A stretch of DNA of 12,098 bases, from positions 1 through 12,098 of the forward strand of contig CAUJEQ010000301.1 of NCBI GenBank assembly GCA_963169135.1, given 5' to 3'. Under the pieces are notes generated by a model that saw only the letters and a program-made list of their open reading frames with translations, ran no database searches and was not told the DNA's origin. The position numbers were made by a program, and so were the translations under genes. Below are positions 6,295-12,098 of the stretch, piece by piece. Within the stretch, counting starts at the first letter, position 1; the number at the start of each line of letters is the position of its first letter. Origin of the DNA: Chloroflexota bacterium (lineage in GTDB: Bacteria > Chloroflexota > Dehalococcoidia > Tepidiformales > Tepidiformaceae).

Positions 6295-7089
6295 TCAGTC
6301 CGGGGAAACTCGCGGGTCATGCGCGATGTCATCGAGGAAGGCCCGCAATAGCGCGCTCGTAATCGCTGGCTGTTCGAGCTGGAAGAAGTGTCCGGTACCG
6401 GCGATTGGCTCCTGCCGAACGAACATCGTCTGGTCGCGCAGCCAGGCCGGAGCACCCAGCGGCGTACCAGCCCAGATGGCCATGAAGGGCTTCGTGTCGG
6501 CAAGCCGCACGAGTTCGCCGAAGCGCGCTGCCACCTCCGGAAATCCATCCAGCATGCCGGCCGCTACGTCGGGCGGGCACGTCATCAGCACCTGGCCGTA
6601 GGCACGGACGTCTGGTGGGGTCGCCTCACTCCAGAAGCGCTCCACCATCCGCCCGGCCGGCTCCATCGAGCGGGCTTCCCGGATGCGCTCGGGAAGGCCG
6701 GGCCCGCGGCCCTCGGCAAGGCCCGGATCGACCGGTGAATCGCCGATGACCGTCCCCAGCACCAGGTCCGGGTGCCGTTCGTTCAACACCAGCGCAATGA
6801 CGCCGCCGAGGCTGTGGCCCACGATCACCGCGGGCGCGACGCCAAGCTCGCCGATAAGTGCCGCGACATCGTCGGCAGCCGTCACCACATCGAATGGCGG
6901 CACTGCCGCCGAACCGCCGCGCCCGCGAAGGTCCACGTTGATGCAGCGGTGATCGCGGCTCAGGTCTTCCACTTGGGGTGCCCATGCCTGCCGGTCGCAG
7001 GCGAACCCGTGCACGAACACGAACACCGGGCTCCCGGTGCCGACGTCATCGAACGAGAATGTCGCTCCGTTGACCGTCAGTTCCGCCAA
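6295..7089 (-). CDS. Alpha/beta hydrolase, TTG start, overlapping the upstream gene
   Basis: A 264-aa single-domain alpha/beta hydrolase, probably cytoplasmic, an esterase- or lactonase-like enzyme of unknown substrate. The oxyanion segment FVHGFACD (25-32), the nucleophile elbow GHSLGG with Ser93, and the late catalytic His234 in GTGHFFQLEQP are present. The usual catalytic Asp after the seventh strand is not obvious: that region reads MAIWAGTPLGAPAWLRDQ, so either the acid is supplied elsewhere or the triad is altered. The TTG at 7089 is supported by AGGGTGA at 7100-7094 and lies 13 bases inside the end of the preceding gene, which points to translational coupling. A paralogous hydrolase domain is encoded directly upstream in the same unit. 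Confidence 0.88.
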   Translation of the reverse strand: MAELTVNGATFSFDDVGTGSPVFVFVHGFACDRQAWAPQVEDLSRDHRCINVDLRGRGGSAAVPPFDVVTAADDVAALIGELGVAPAVIVGHSLGGVIALVLNERHPDLVLGTVIGDSPVDPGLAEGRGPGLPERIREARSMEPAGRMVERFWSEATPPDVRAYGQVLMTCPPDVAAGMLDGFPEVAARFGELVRLADTKPFMAIWAGTPLGAPAWLRDQTMFVRQEPIAGTGHFFQLEQPAITSALLRAFLDDIAHDPRVSPD

Positions 7090-8510
7090 CGCATCACCCT
7101 GTGGCTTCTGCGCTGTTTGCGGTGGGCGAGCCGGCCTGCCAGGCGCATCGCGGTGCCCCCGGCATGGCGGCTCCGTTCGAGCGCCGAGGCTCCGCGTTGC
7201 GTGACGGCCTTCGTGTCAACCCGGTGTGCCGCCTCGCGAAGGACCTCCGGTGCGTGCCGCGACCCCTCCGACAGTACAGCCAACGCCTCATGAGCGGCGT
7301 GGCGCGCCTTCTCCAGGTCCACTTCGTTGAACGACTTCCGCGCGCGGCGCGTACCGTTGGCCCCCACGGCTCCAAGCCGCGCGACGACCTCGGCCGCCCG
7401 CTCCCGCGCCTGGTCGACATCGACTGCGTGCAGCGCGGGGAGATGGACCGCCGCCGCGGTGGCCCGCGCGCGCAACGGCTTGTTTTGCTTGCGCTTCTGG
7501 GCGCGGCGCCGCACCAGGTAGCCCATACCCGCAAGCGCGAGCGTCGCTCCGACACCGGCGATCACCAGCGTGGTCATGCTCGGGCCGCGCCGGCGCGCTG
7601 CCGTGTGCTCCTCGACCAGCTGCTCCAGCGCCGGGCCGTCCGGCACCGGCTCGAACTGGCCAGTTTCCACGTCCGCCAGGAACTCGCGGACTGCCTCCGT
7701 AAACGCATCGGGATTGTCGCCCGGGACGCTGTGGCCCGCGCCCGGGACCACCACCAGCCGCGCCCGGCCGATCTCCTGGGAGCAGCGCTCCGCTACCTCG
7801 GGAGTGAGCACATCGCTCTCGCCGCCGCGCACCAGGAGCGTCGGTACGCCGATGTTGCGGAACAGCTGCCACGACTCGTCGTTGCTGAGCGTGCCGCCGA
7901 TCTTCAAGCCGCTCTCCGGCTGGCGGAAACGCTTGTCGAACTTCCAGGTCCACTTGCCGCTCTCGGTCGGCTTCAGGCGGTGGCGCATCCGCTCGCGGAT
8001 GTTTTCGAGCGTGCGCCGCTGGTTGAAGCGGTGCGCCATTTCGACGAACTCCTCGAACTCGAGTTCGTCCGGGCCGCGGGTGAACCGCACAATGTTGTCC
8101 ACACCCTCTTTCGCCGACTCCGGACCGACATCCACGAGCACTAGCGCTCGGACGTGCTGCGGGTAGGCGTTCGTGTACGAGACCGAGTTGAGCCCGCCCA
8201 TGCTGTGACCGATGAGAATAAACCGGTCGAGATTGAGGGCTTTGCGGAACCCCTCCAGGTCGGCAACGAACGCATCCCGCGAGTAGTCGCCGCCCTCGGA
8301 CCAGTCGCTATCGCCGTGGCCACGCTGGTCCAGCGCAAGCAACCGGTAACGGTCCTGCATGCGCTCGGCGAACTCATCGAACATGTGTCCCGAGACGCCG
8401 AAGCCGTGGAGCATCACAATCGGCGGTGCCGAAGGGCTGCCCCATTCCTGGTAGCTCAAGTTGAGCCCATCGACGGAGACGCTTCGCTCAAGGTATCCGG
8501 CGGTCACCAT
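7077..8510 (-). CDS. Alpha/beta hydrolase fused to a membrane helix and a basic helical repeat tail
   Basis: A 477-aa protein. Residues 1-285 form a complete alpha/beta hydrolase: oxyanion LHGFGVSGHMF (34-44), RGHGDSD (63-69), nucleophile Ser103 in GHSMGG, acid Asp233 in GGESDVL, and His260 in GAGHSVPGDNP. Then come an acidic stretch (280-301), one membrane helix (about 313-333), and a basic Ala/Arg-rich tail (334-477). In the tail a VD-x-x-x-A motif starts at 363, 397 and 431, an exact 34-residue period, within predicted helices. There is no N-terminal signal, so topology is uncertain; positive residues after the helix favour the tail being inside, which would make it a tail-anchored or unusual orientation protein. 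The ATG at 8510 has a near-perfect GGAGGTGA seven bases upstream. It is first in a four-gene run. Substrate unknown. Confidence 0.88.
   Translation of the reverse strand: MVTAGYLERSVSVDGLNLSYQEWGSPSAPPIVMLHGFGVSGHMFDEFAERMQDRYRLLALDQRGHGDSDWSEGGDYSRDAFVADLEGFRKALNLDRFILIGHSMGGLNSVSYTNAYPQHVRALVLVDVGPESAKEGVDNIVRFTRGPDELEFEEFVEMAHRFNQRRTLENIRERMRHRLKPTESGKWTWKFDKRFRQPESGLKIGGTLSNDESWQLFRNIGVPTLLVRGGESDVLTPEVAERCSQEIGRARLVVVPGAGHSVPGDNPDAFTEAVREFLADVETGQFEPVPDGPALEQLVEEHTAARRRGPSMTTLVIAGVGATLALAGMGYLVRRRAQKRKQNKPLRARATAAAVHLPALHAVDVDQARERAAEVVARLGAVGANGTRRARKSFNEVDLEKARHAAHEALAVLSEGSRHAPEVLREAAHRVDTKAVTQRGASALERSRHAGGTAMRLAGRLAHRKQRRSHRVMRWRN
7094..7100 (-). promoter_or_regulatory. Ribosome site AGGGTGA for the overlapping TTG start at 7089
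   Basis: AGGGTGA on the minus strand lies inside the last codons of the upstream hydrolase-fusion gene, with its AGGG core seven bases from TTG. It supports reading the second hydrolase by coupled re-initiation. Confidence 0.55.
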
Positions 8511-8517
8511 GTCGGGG

Positions 8518-8525
8518 TCACCTCC
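8518..8525 (-). promoter_or_regulatory. Strong Shine-Dalgarno GGAGGTGA of the hydrolase-fusion gene
   Basis: An eight-base match to the 16S anti-Shine-Dalgarno sequence lies seven bases before the ATG at 8510. It rules in favour of this start over an in-frame GTG at 8543. Confidence 0.8.
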
Positions 8526-8566
8526 CATCGTTCTTTCGCGCACTGGCGAAGGGATCGCGAAGGACG

Positions 8567-8575
8567 ATCATAGCA
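8567..8575 (-). promoter_or_regulatory. Extended -10 promoter of the hydrolase-fusion operon
   Basis: On the minus strand TGC-TATGAT (8575-8567) is an extended -10 element (TGn followed by a five-of-six match to TATAAT). Transcription would start near 8560, leaving a leader of about 50 nt ending in the strong ribosome site. No convincing -35 is seen, as is common for extended -10 promoters. The run 8510 to 4505 has no other clear promoter or terminator. Confidence 0.5.
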
Positions 8576-8612
8576 CCCCGTTCCAACCCCCACCGGCATG
8601 CGCGGGTCAACG

Positions 8613-9263
8613 TTAGGCGAGCCCGGCGAGGCCCTGCTCTGCCAGCAGCTGGTTGTAGGTCCGCACCAGCGCGTCTCCCTGGTAAGCGAAACCGCCCCCG
8701 GGGTTGAACGAGTAGTCGTAGGCGGCCCGTACGGCATACTCACCTGTGTACCCGGCCCGCTCGCCCGCATGCCACGCCTCGGAGAGCCCGCGCGCTGCGC
8801 GGTCGGCGTTCGCCTCCGGGTCGAACCGCAGGTCGCCCATGCCGTGGCCGTACCCCTGGTCGTGCAGCTGGTACAGCCCGACCGAGTGCCCGCCGTCGCC
8901 GACCGCGTCGGGCCGCCCGCCGCTTTCGATCAACATGACCGCCTTCAGGAACAAGGGCGGGACGTTGTACTTCTGTCCCAGGCGATTGAGCATGCCGTCC
9001 CACTGGTCGGGGTCGGCCGGGGTGTTCGAACTTATCGGTGTGTGCGGCGCCGCCGTCCGGGCCCCGGCCCGCGCCGAGGCGGCCTGCGCTTGCGGCCGGC
9101 TTGCGTTCCGGATAGGCCCGGCATCAGCCGAGGGAACGCTAAAACCAGGCTGACTCCCGCTCCGGTCGCCGATCGGGCCGCGGCTGCGCGCCAGCTGCCC
9201 CGCTTCGTGCAGCGAAACGTGGGCGCCCGATGGGGTGCCTGCGGCGGTCGGATCGATGGCCAT
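8613..9263 (-). CDS. SLT-type lytic transglycosylase-like protein without signal peptide
   Basis: A 216-aa protein. Residues 1-85 are Ala/Gly/Ser/Pro/Arg-rich and probably disordered; residues 86-216 are a lysozyme-like SLT domain: FLKAVMLIESGGRPDAVG with catalytic Glu113 followed by ESGG, SVGLYQLHDQGYGHGMG (127-143), FDPEANADRAARGL (147-160) and AYDYSFNPG (181-189). The fold cleaves peptidoglycan between MurNAc and GlcNAc with anhydro-ring formation. No signal peptide, lipobox or membrane helix is present, and an in-frame TAG 13 bases upstream of the ATG excludes a longer N-terminus, so its route to the wall is unclear. TAGCCT nine bases before the ATG may be a leaderless -10; the only ribosome-like bases are GAAGA. 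It lies 103 nt upstream of the hydrolase operon, with which it may share an envelope role. Confidence 0.82.
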   Translation of the reverse strand: MAIDPTAAGTPSGAHVSLHEAGQLARSRGPIGDRSGSQPGFSVPSADAGPIRNASRPQAQAASARAGARTAAPHTPISSNTPADPDQWDGMLNRLGQKYNVPPLFLKAVMLIESGGRPDAVGDGGHSVGLYQLHDQGYGHGMGDLRFDPEANADRAARGLSEAWHAGERAGYTGEYAVRAAYDYSFNPGGGFAYQGDALVRTYNQLLAEQGLAGLA

Positions 9264-9356
9264 TCTTCGGTCAGGCTAGTACCGTTGGCGTACCCCGGCC
9301 CATCGGCAGCCAGACCGATTCGCGGCGGGGAATCCCCCAATCCGGGCGTGTACCAG

Positions 9357-9863
9357 ATGGCCGAACAGCGCATCCCCGACCCCACCCTCATGGCCCGCCT
9401 TCAGCTCAGTGTGAAGGGCGTCGACTGGGCAGCCTCGCTCGTCGCCCACCGCCAGCACGAACAGGTTGACGGCGAATGGTCGGCCCACCAGCACGTCTCG
9501 CACCTCATCGCCGTCGAAACGGGCGTCTTTCAGCCGCGGGTCCGCCGGATGATCGACGAGGATCGGCCCGTCTTAGAACCGTGGGATGAAGCTGGCTATA
9601 TGGCGAACGCCTACCGCGCTGAGGGCGACGTCGTGGACCTGGCCGGCGAGTTCATGCGCCAGCGCGAAGCGACCGTCGAACTCTTCAAGTCGCTGGCGCC
9701 GGAACAGTGGAAGCGGACCGGCGTCTGGCCCGCGGGCGAAGTCGACCTTGCCTGGGCGGCCGAAAAGTGCGTGGCGCACGCGCTCGAACACTTCGTTGCC
9801 CTGCTGCTGATCCACCAGGACACTGAGCACCTCCAGGCGCGCAGGTGGTTCGGCGAGGGGTGA
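9357..9863 (+). CDS. DinB-superfamily four-helix-bundle protein
   Basis: A 168-aa soluble protein of the DinB/YfiT-like four-helix-bundle superfamily. The conserved metal-site histidines are visible: His49 in WSAHQHVSHLIAVE (41-54), and His141 and His145 in CVAHALEHFVALLLIHQD. Members bind a divalent metal through a His triad and include thiol-dependent transferases and damage-inducible proteins, but most, including this one, have no known substrate. The start is taken as ATG 9357, giving MAEQRIPDP; a GTG three codons earlier at 9348 is also possible, and neither has a clear ribosome site. A short palindrome, GGGGAATCCCC, lies shortly upstream at about 9327-9337 and could be a regulatory site. 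The gene stands alone, divergent from the SLT gene with 93 bases between the two starts. Confidence 0.85.
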   Translation: MAEQRIPDPTLMARLQLSVKGVDWAASLVAHRQHEQVDGEWSAHQHVSHLIAVETGVFQPRVRRMIDEDRPVLEPWDEAGYMANAYRAEGDVVDLAGEFMRQREATVELFKSLAPEQWKRTGVWPAGEVDLAWAAEKCVAHALEHFVALLLIHQDTEHLQARRWFGEG

Positions 9864-9870
9864 GCCGCCA

Positions 9871-9884
9871 CGTCTCAAGAGACG
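9871..9884. terminator. Small hairpin after the DinB gene (weak terminator candidate)
   Basis: CGTCTC-AA-GAGACG is a perfect 6-bp inverted repeat with a very short loop, beginning eight bases after the DinB stop. There is no T-tract, so it may be only an mRNA 3'-end hairpin. The rest of the stretch up to 10054 shows no gene or clear promoter. Confidence 0.35.
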
Positions 9885-10054
9885 GCAGTGCAGACGGCCC
9901 CTCAAGTTGGCTGGCCTGCCTTCCGTCGCAACCCTGACAGGATGCGCCCTACTTCACGGCCGTCCGGCCGCCGAACCTCACCCTCGTGGTCGTTTCTATC
10001 GCGCGCTCGGGCGCCCATGATGGGATCACCAACTGCATTTCGGGGGGCCGCACG

Positions 10055-10621
10055 ATGACCGGCGAACTATTTGGTGAGAGGGGTCGAACGCTTGAAGAGG
10101 AGTTCTTCAAGCGACAAAACGCCGAGGTCCTGGCCGCGATGAGGGCGAAGCTGGAGACCGAGCGCGCGAAGAAGCAACTCGCGAACACCGCGGGAATGAC
10201 CGACGAACAGGTGTTGGCGCGCCTCCTCGATGCCGGAGTGACCCCGGCGACAATCACAGCGATGGCGGTGGTCCCGCTGATCGCGGTCGCATGGGCGGAT
10301 GGAAAGCTGGAAGAAGCAGAGCGGAACCAGGTCCTGCGCTATGCGCGCACGCTGGACATAGGCGAAGAGGCCACCACCCTGCTCACCAGCTGGCTGGTGG
10401 CTGAGCCTGAACCCGCGCTTTTCGACACGTGGCTGGAGTACGTTCGGGACTTGCTTCCGCGCCTGGACCCGCCGGCCCGGGATGAGCTCAGAGCGACCAC
10501 CTGCATGCGCGCCGCGGCCGTGGCCGAAGCCGCCGCCGGCGAGCCGTACGGCGTTGGCCGCCAGGTCTCGCCCGAAGAAAAGCAGGTGCTCCAGCGGATC
10601 GAAGTGGCGTTCGAGGGGTAG
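10055..10621 (+). CDS. TerB-like domain protein
   Basis: A 188-aa soluble helical protein. Residues 5-45 form a charged helix (RTLEEEFFKRQNAEVL). A helical TerB-like core follows, with the diagnostic MAVVPLIAVAWADGKLEEAER (70-90), where Asp82 and the following acidic residues match the acidic site of TerB. The final helix has VSPEEKQVLQRIEVAF (171-186). TerB-like domains occur in tellurite-resistance and stress or phage-response clusters but also in many lone proteins of unknown role, so resistance should not be inferred. The start at 10055 is chosen because G-rich CGGGGGG (10041-10047) lies seven bases upstream and the family N-terminus begins here; an in-frame start at 9986 would add 23 unlike residues. 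No other ter genes are nearby. Confidence 0.8.
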   Translation: MTGELFGERGRTLEEEFFKRQNAEVLAAMRAKLETERAKKQLANTAGMTDEQVLARLLDAGVTPATITAMAVVPLIAVAWADGKLEEAERNQVLRYARTLDIGEEATTLLTSWLVAEPEPALFDTWLEYVRDLLPRLDPPARDELRATTCMRAAAVAEAAAGEPYGVGRQVSPEEKQVLQRIEVAFEG

Positions 10622-10634
10622 GCCAGGCCCGGCG

Positions 10635-10651
10635 GGCGTCCGAAGGGCGCC
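10635..10651. terminator. GC-rich hairpin between convergent genes
   Basis: GGCGTCC-GAA-GGGCGCC forms a 7-bp stem with one G.T wobble in the 30-base gap between the TerB-like gene and the convergent tail-tube-like gene. No T-tract follows on either strand, so it is a plausible but unproven bidirectional terminator. Confidence 0.4.
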
Positions 10652-11680
10652 TCAGGCTCTGGGCAGTCCGCCGACGAACAGGCGATTTCCTTCGCAGTAC
10701 AGGTCCGCGCGGAAGCGCTGGATGTTCGAACTCGATGGTTCGACCTCTTCGGGCGCGAGACGGAAGATCCCCAGGTGGAAGAACTCCAGCGTGGCGAGCA
10801 CGGTCTTCAGGTCCGGCGCCATGATGTCGAGCTTTCCCCCGAGCTCGTCGGTCTGGCCGTTGTTGCCGTCGAGGACGAAGTCGTCGAAGAACGCCTGCCA
10901 GGGGCCGAGATCGAGCGCGGAGGACGTCACGACGAGGTTGGGGAACTCGAGCTTGCCCGGGAGCAGGTGCACCATGCCAGCGTCGCCGCCCTCTCGATAT
11001 TCCGTTATCTGCTGCCTGATGGTCAGCGTCTCGATCCTGGTCACTCGGGTGCAAGGCAGGTCGCCCACCTGGAGGCGGAAGTTCGACGCGAGCCATTTCT
11101 TTTGCTTCGTCAGCGCCAGGTTCGGCAGCTTGCCGCCCCCAGGCTTCAGTGCGGTCGACTCCGGCCGGAACTTGATCGTCAGCAGGCCAGTCTCATTGCT
11201 CGCGGCGTCCAGCGCCGGGAGGCTCACCTCGGTCAGCAGCGCCTCCTTGAACTCCATCCGCCGCACGACGTTGGAGTCCATGTCGGCGAAGAGGATGGCG
11301 CCGTCCATGGGCACCGGATCCCGGTCGACCATGTGCCCCACCCAATTCCAGAGGAGGGAGTCCATTTCGAGGCCCACCATCATGGTGATCTCCTCGTAAT
11401 GGAGGTCGCCGATGGTCTTGCGGGGAATGAGGTCCGTTCCGGAGGTGAACTCGAGTACCTCGGCAACGATGTTCCCTCCGCGGAGCGCGGCGGGCGTCCC
11501 CACGTGCGTGCCCCCAAGCTCCAGCCCGAACCTTCCCGCGAACGGCCCCGGACCAGCGGCTATTGCCGGCGATGGGCCGGCTCGCAACCCCTCCGGGAGT
11601 GCGAGCGAAAGTGGGGCCGCGGAGACGACAGCGGTGGCAAGGCCAGCGCTCTTGAGAAACGTGCGTCGGTTTTGCGGCAT
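10652..11680 (-). CDS. Tat-exported protein with two phage-tail-tube-like (T4 gp19-like) domains
   Basis: A 342-aa protein. The N-terminus has a twin-arginine signal: RRTFLK (5-10), a hydrophobic stretch (12-28) and possible cleavage near AIA (39-41), so it should be folded in the cytoplasm and exported through Tat. The rest looks like two tail-tube-type domains. Domain A (about 48-175) has RFGLELGGTHVG, a lysine-anchored IGDLHYEEITMMVGLEMD (90-107), a DSLLWNW helix, and MEFKEALLTEVSLPALDA (142-159). Domain B (about 196-340) repeats the plan: FRLQVGDLP, FPNLVVTSS (246-254), GPWQAFFDDFVLDG, and GGKLDIMAPD. This is the order seen in the phage T4 gp19-like family, known in phage tails and injection systems, but an exported fused pair is unusual. 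GGGAGG lies five bases before the ATG at 11680. No sheath, baseplate or other tail gene is in the window. The identification is by pattern only. Confidence 0.75.
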   Translation of the reverse strand: MPQNRRTFLKSAGLATAVVSAAPLSLALPEGLRAGPSPAIAAGPGPFAGRFGLELGGTHVGTPAALRGGNIVAEVLEFTSGTDLIPRKTIGDLHYEEITMMVGLEMDSLLWNWVGHMVDRDPVPMDGAILFADMDSNVVRRMEFKEALLTEVSLPALDAASNETGLLTIKFRPESTALKPGGGKLPNLALTKQKKWLASNFRLQVGDLPCTRVTRIETLTIRQQITEYREGGDAGMVHLLPGKLEFPNLVVTSSALDLGPWQAFFDDFVLDGNNGQTDELGGKLDIMAPDLKTVLATLEFFHLGIFRLAPEEVEPSSSNIQRFRADLYCEGNRLFVGGLPRA

Positions 11681-11762
11681 CCGAACCTCCCGGCCGAGAA
11701 TCTGATTCGCAACTACGTTACCAGCGCTGTAAAGCGGCAATGCCCGGACCCCCGTGGACCCT

Positions 11763-12098
11763 TCAGTGCTCCAGCGCGACCGCTTCGTACGTCCCCGCCC
11801 GCAGGGCCTCCAGCAGCTCCGCCTGCGTCTCAACGCGGACGGGGAAGCGGGTCGCCGCCCGGCCCACCTCTGCCGCCGTGTGCGCGTCCGAACCGCCGAT
11901 GCCGGGCAGGCGAAACCCATGCGCGAGGCCCGACGCGGCCATGTTCTGCAGCCGCGAATCCGACCCATTGACCGCCTCGACCGACATGAAGAACTCCACC
12001 GTGTCGTGAGTGACCTTGAGCAGGCCGTCGCGCGCCGGGTGGGCGAGGAACAGCAGCGCGCCGCAAGCCTTCGCCGCTTCGTGGACCTCCAGAGCGAT
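11763..12098 (-). CDS. PHP-domain phosphoesterase, C-terminal end (5' part outside window)
   Basis: The last 111 residues of a protein entering from the right edge. Two late PHP-domain metal-site segments are visible: LLFLAHPARDG near the start of the visible part, and PGIGGSDAHTAAEVG, where the Asp-x-His pair binds metal. It ends with TRFPVRVETQAELLEALRAGTYEAV, matching the usual tail of short PHP proteins, in which a final helix precedes a small capping strand. PHP proteins are metal-dependent phosphoesterases, for example acting on nucleoside 3',5'-bisphosphates or histidinol phosphate; the substrate is not visible here. It lies 82 bases upstream of the tail-tube-like gene on the same strand. 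No terminator hairpin is clear in the gap, so read-through is possible. Confidence 0.87.
   Translation of the reverse strand: MALEVHEAAKACGALLFLAHPARDGLLKVTHDTVEFFMSVEAVNGSDSRLQNMAASGLAHGFRLPGIGGSDAHTAAEVGRAATRFPVRVETQAELLEALRAGTYEAVALEH

Noticed and set aside
8598..9356. N-terminal 250-codon extension of the DinB gene
   Set aside because: The extension is antisense to the SLT gene and does not resemble any domain; the DinB fold begins near 9357.
10055..10621. Tellurite resistance operon
   Set aside because: A lone TerB-like domain without terC, terD or other ter genes does not support resistance.
10652..11680. Prophage remnant
   Set aside because: Only one tail-tube-like gene is present, with a Tat signal; no integrase, capsid, terminase, sheath or att repeats are seen in the window.
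11681..11968. N-terminal extension of the tail-tube-like protein
   Set aside because: It overlaps the PHP gene, is Arg-rich and low in complexity, and would bury the twin-arginine signal.
10775..11971. Long plus-strand reading frame of 398 codons
   Set aside because: Antisense to the Tat-signal tail-tube-like gene; high-GC DNA often leaves such open frames. The minus strand has the signal peptide and a strong ribosome site.
1..12098. CRISPR array, tRNA, rRNA or IS element
   Set aside because: No regularly spaced direct repeats, cloverleaf-like sequences, rRNA motifs or transposase motifs were seen on either strand.

Overview
The window is about 12 kb of GC-rich, densely coded bacterial DNA with short intergenic gaps, none longer than about 200 bases. 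Genes occur on both strands. Start codons include TTG, and several genes show a TANNNT -10 box almost touching the start codon, which suggests leaderless mRNAs. The gene set is that of an ordinary free-living chromosome: an Lhr helicase, an IscA/HesB Fe-S carrier, enoyl-CoA hydratase, cell-wall hydrolases and a PHP hydrolase. An affiliation with Chloroflexota (Dehalococcoidia-like) or another deep GC-rich lineage is a guess from style and composition. No rRNA, tRNA, IS element or CRISPR array is visible.

Layout. 1-1718 (minus): N-terminal 572 residues of an Lhr-type ATP-dependent helicase, running off the left edge. 1764-2216 (minus): unknown 150-aa protein with a probable leaderless promoter. 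2372-2758 (plus): HesB/IscA-type Fe-S carrier, followed by a clear intrinsic terminator that also lies at the end of the convergent gene. 2842-3495 (minus): protein made of two copies of a dimeric alpha-beta-barrel-like domain. 3605-4518 (plus): a two-gene unit of a small DUF3303-like protein and a P-loop kinase-like NTPase. 4505-8510 (minus): a four-gene run transcribed from right to left, consisting of an alpha/beta hydrolase fused to a membrane helix and a basic helical tail, a second alpha/beta hydrolase overlapping it by 13 nt, a membrane-anchored VanY-type D,D-carboxypeptidase, and an enoyl-CoA hydratase-family enzyme starting at TTG. 8613-9263 (minus): an SLT-type lysozyme-fold protein without a signal peptide. 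9357-9863 (plus): DinB-family protein. 10055-10621 (plus): TerB-like protein. 10652-11680 (minus): a Tat-signal protein that looks like two fused phage-T4-gp19-type tail-tube domains. 11763-12098 (minus): C-terminal end of a PHP-domain phosphoesterase.

The genes do not form one obvious pathway. The middle block (4505-9263) leans towards the cell envelope. The most unusual items are the exported two-domain tail-tube-like protein, the hydrolase-TM-repeat fusion, and the internally duplicated barrel protein beside a second probable barrel gene. I see no convincing complete new defence or mobile system; the tail-tube-like protein is the best lead.
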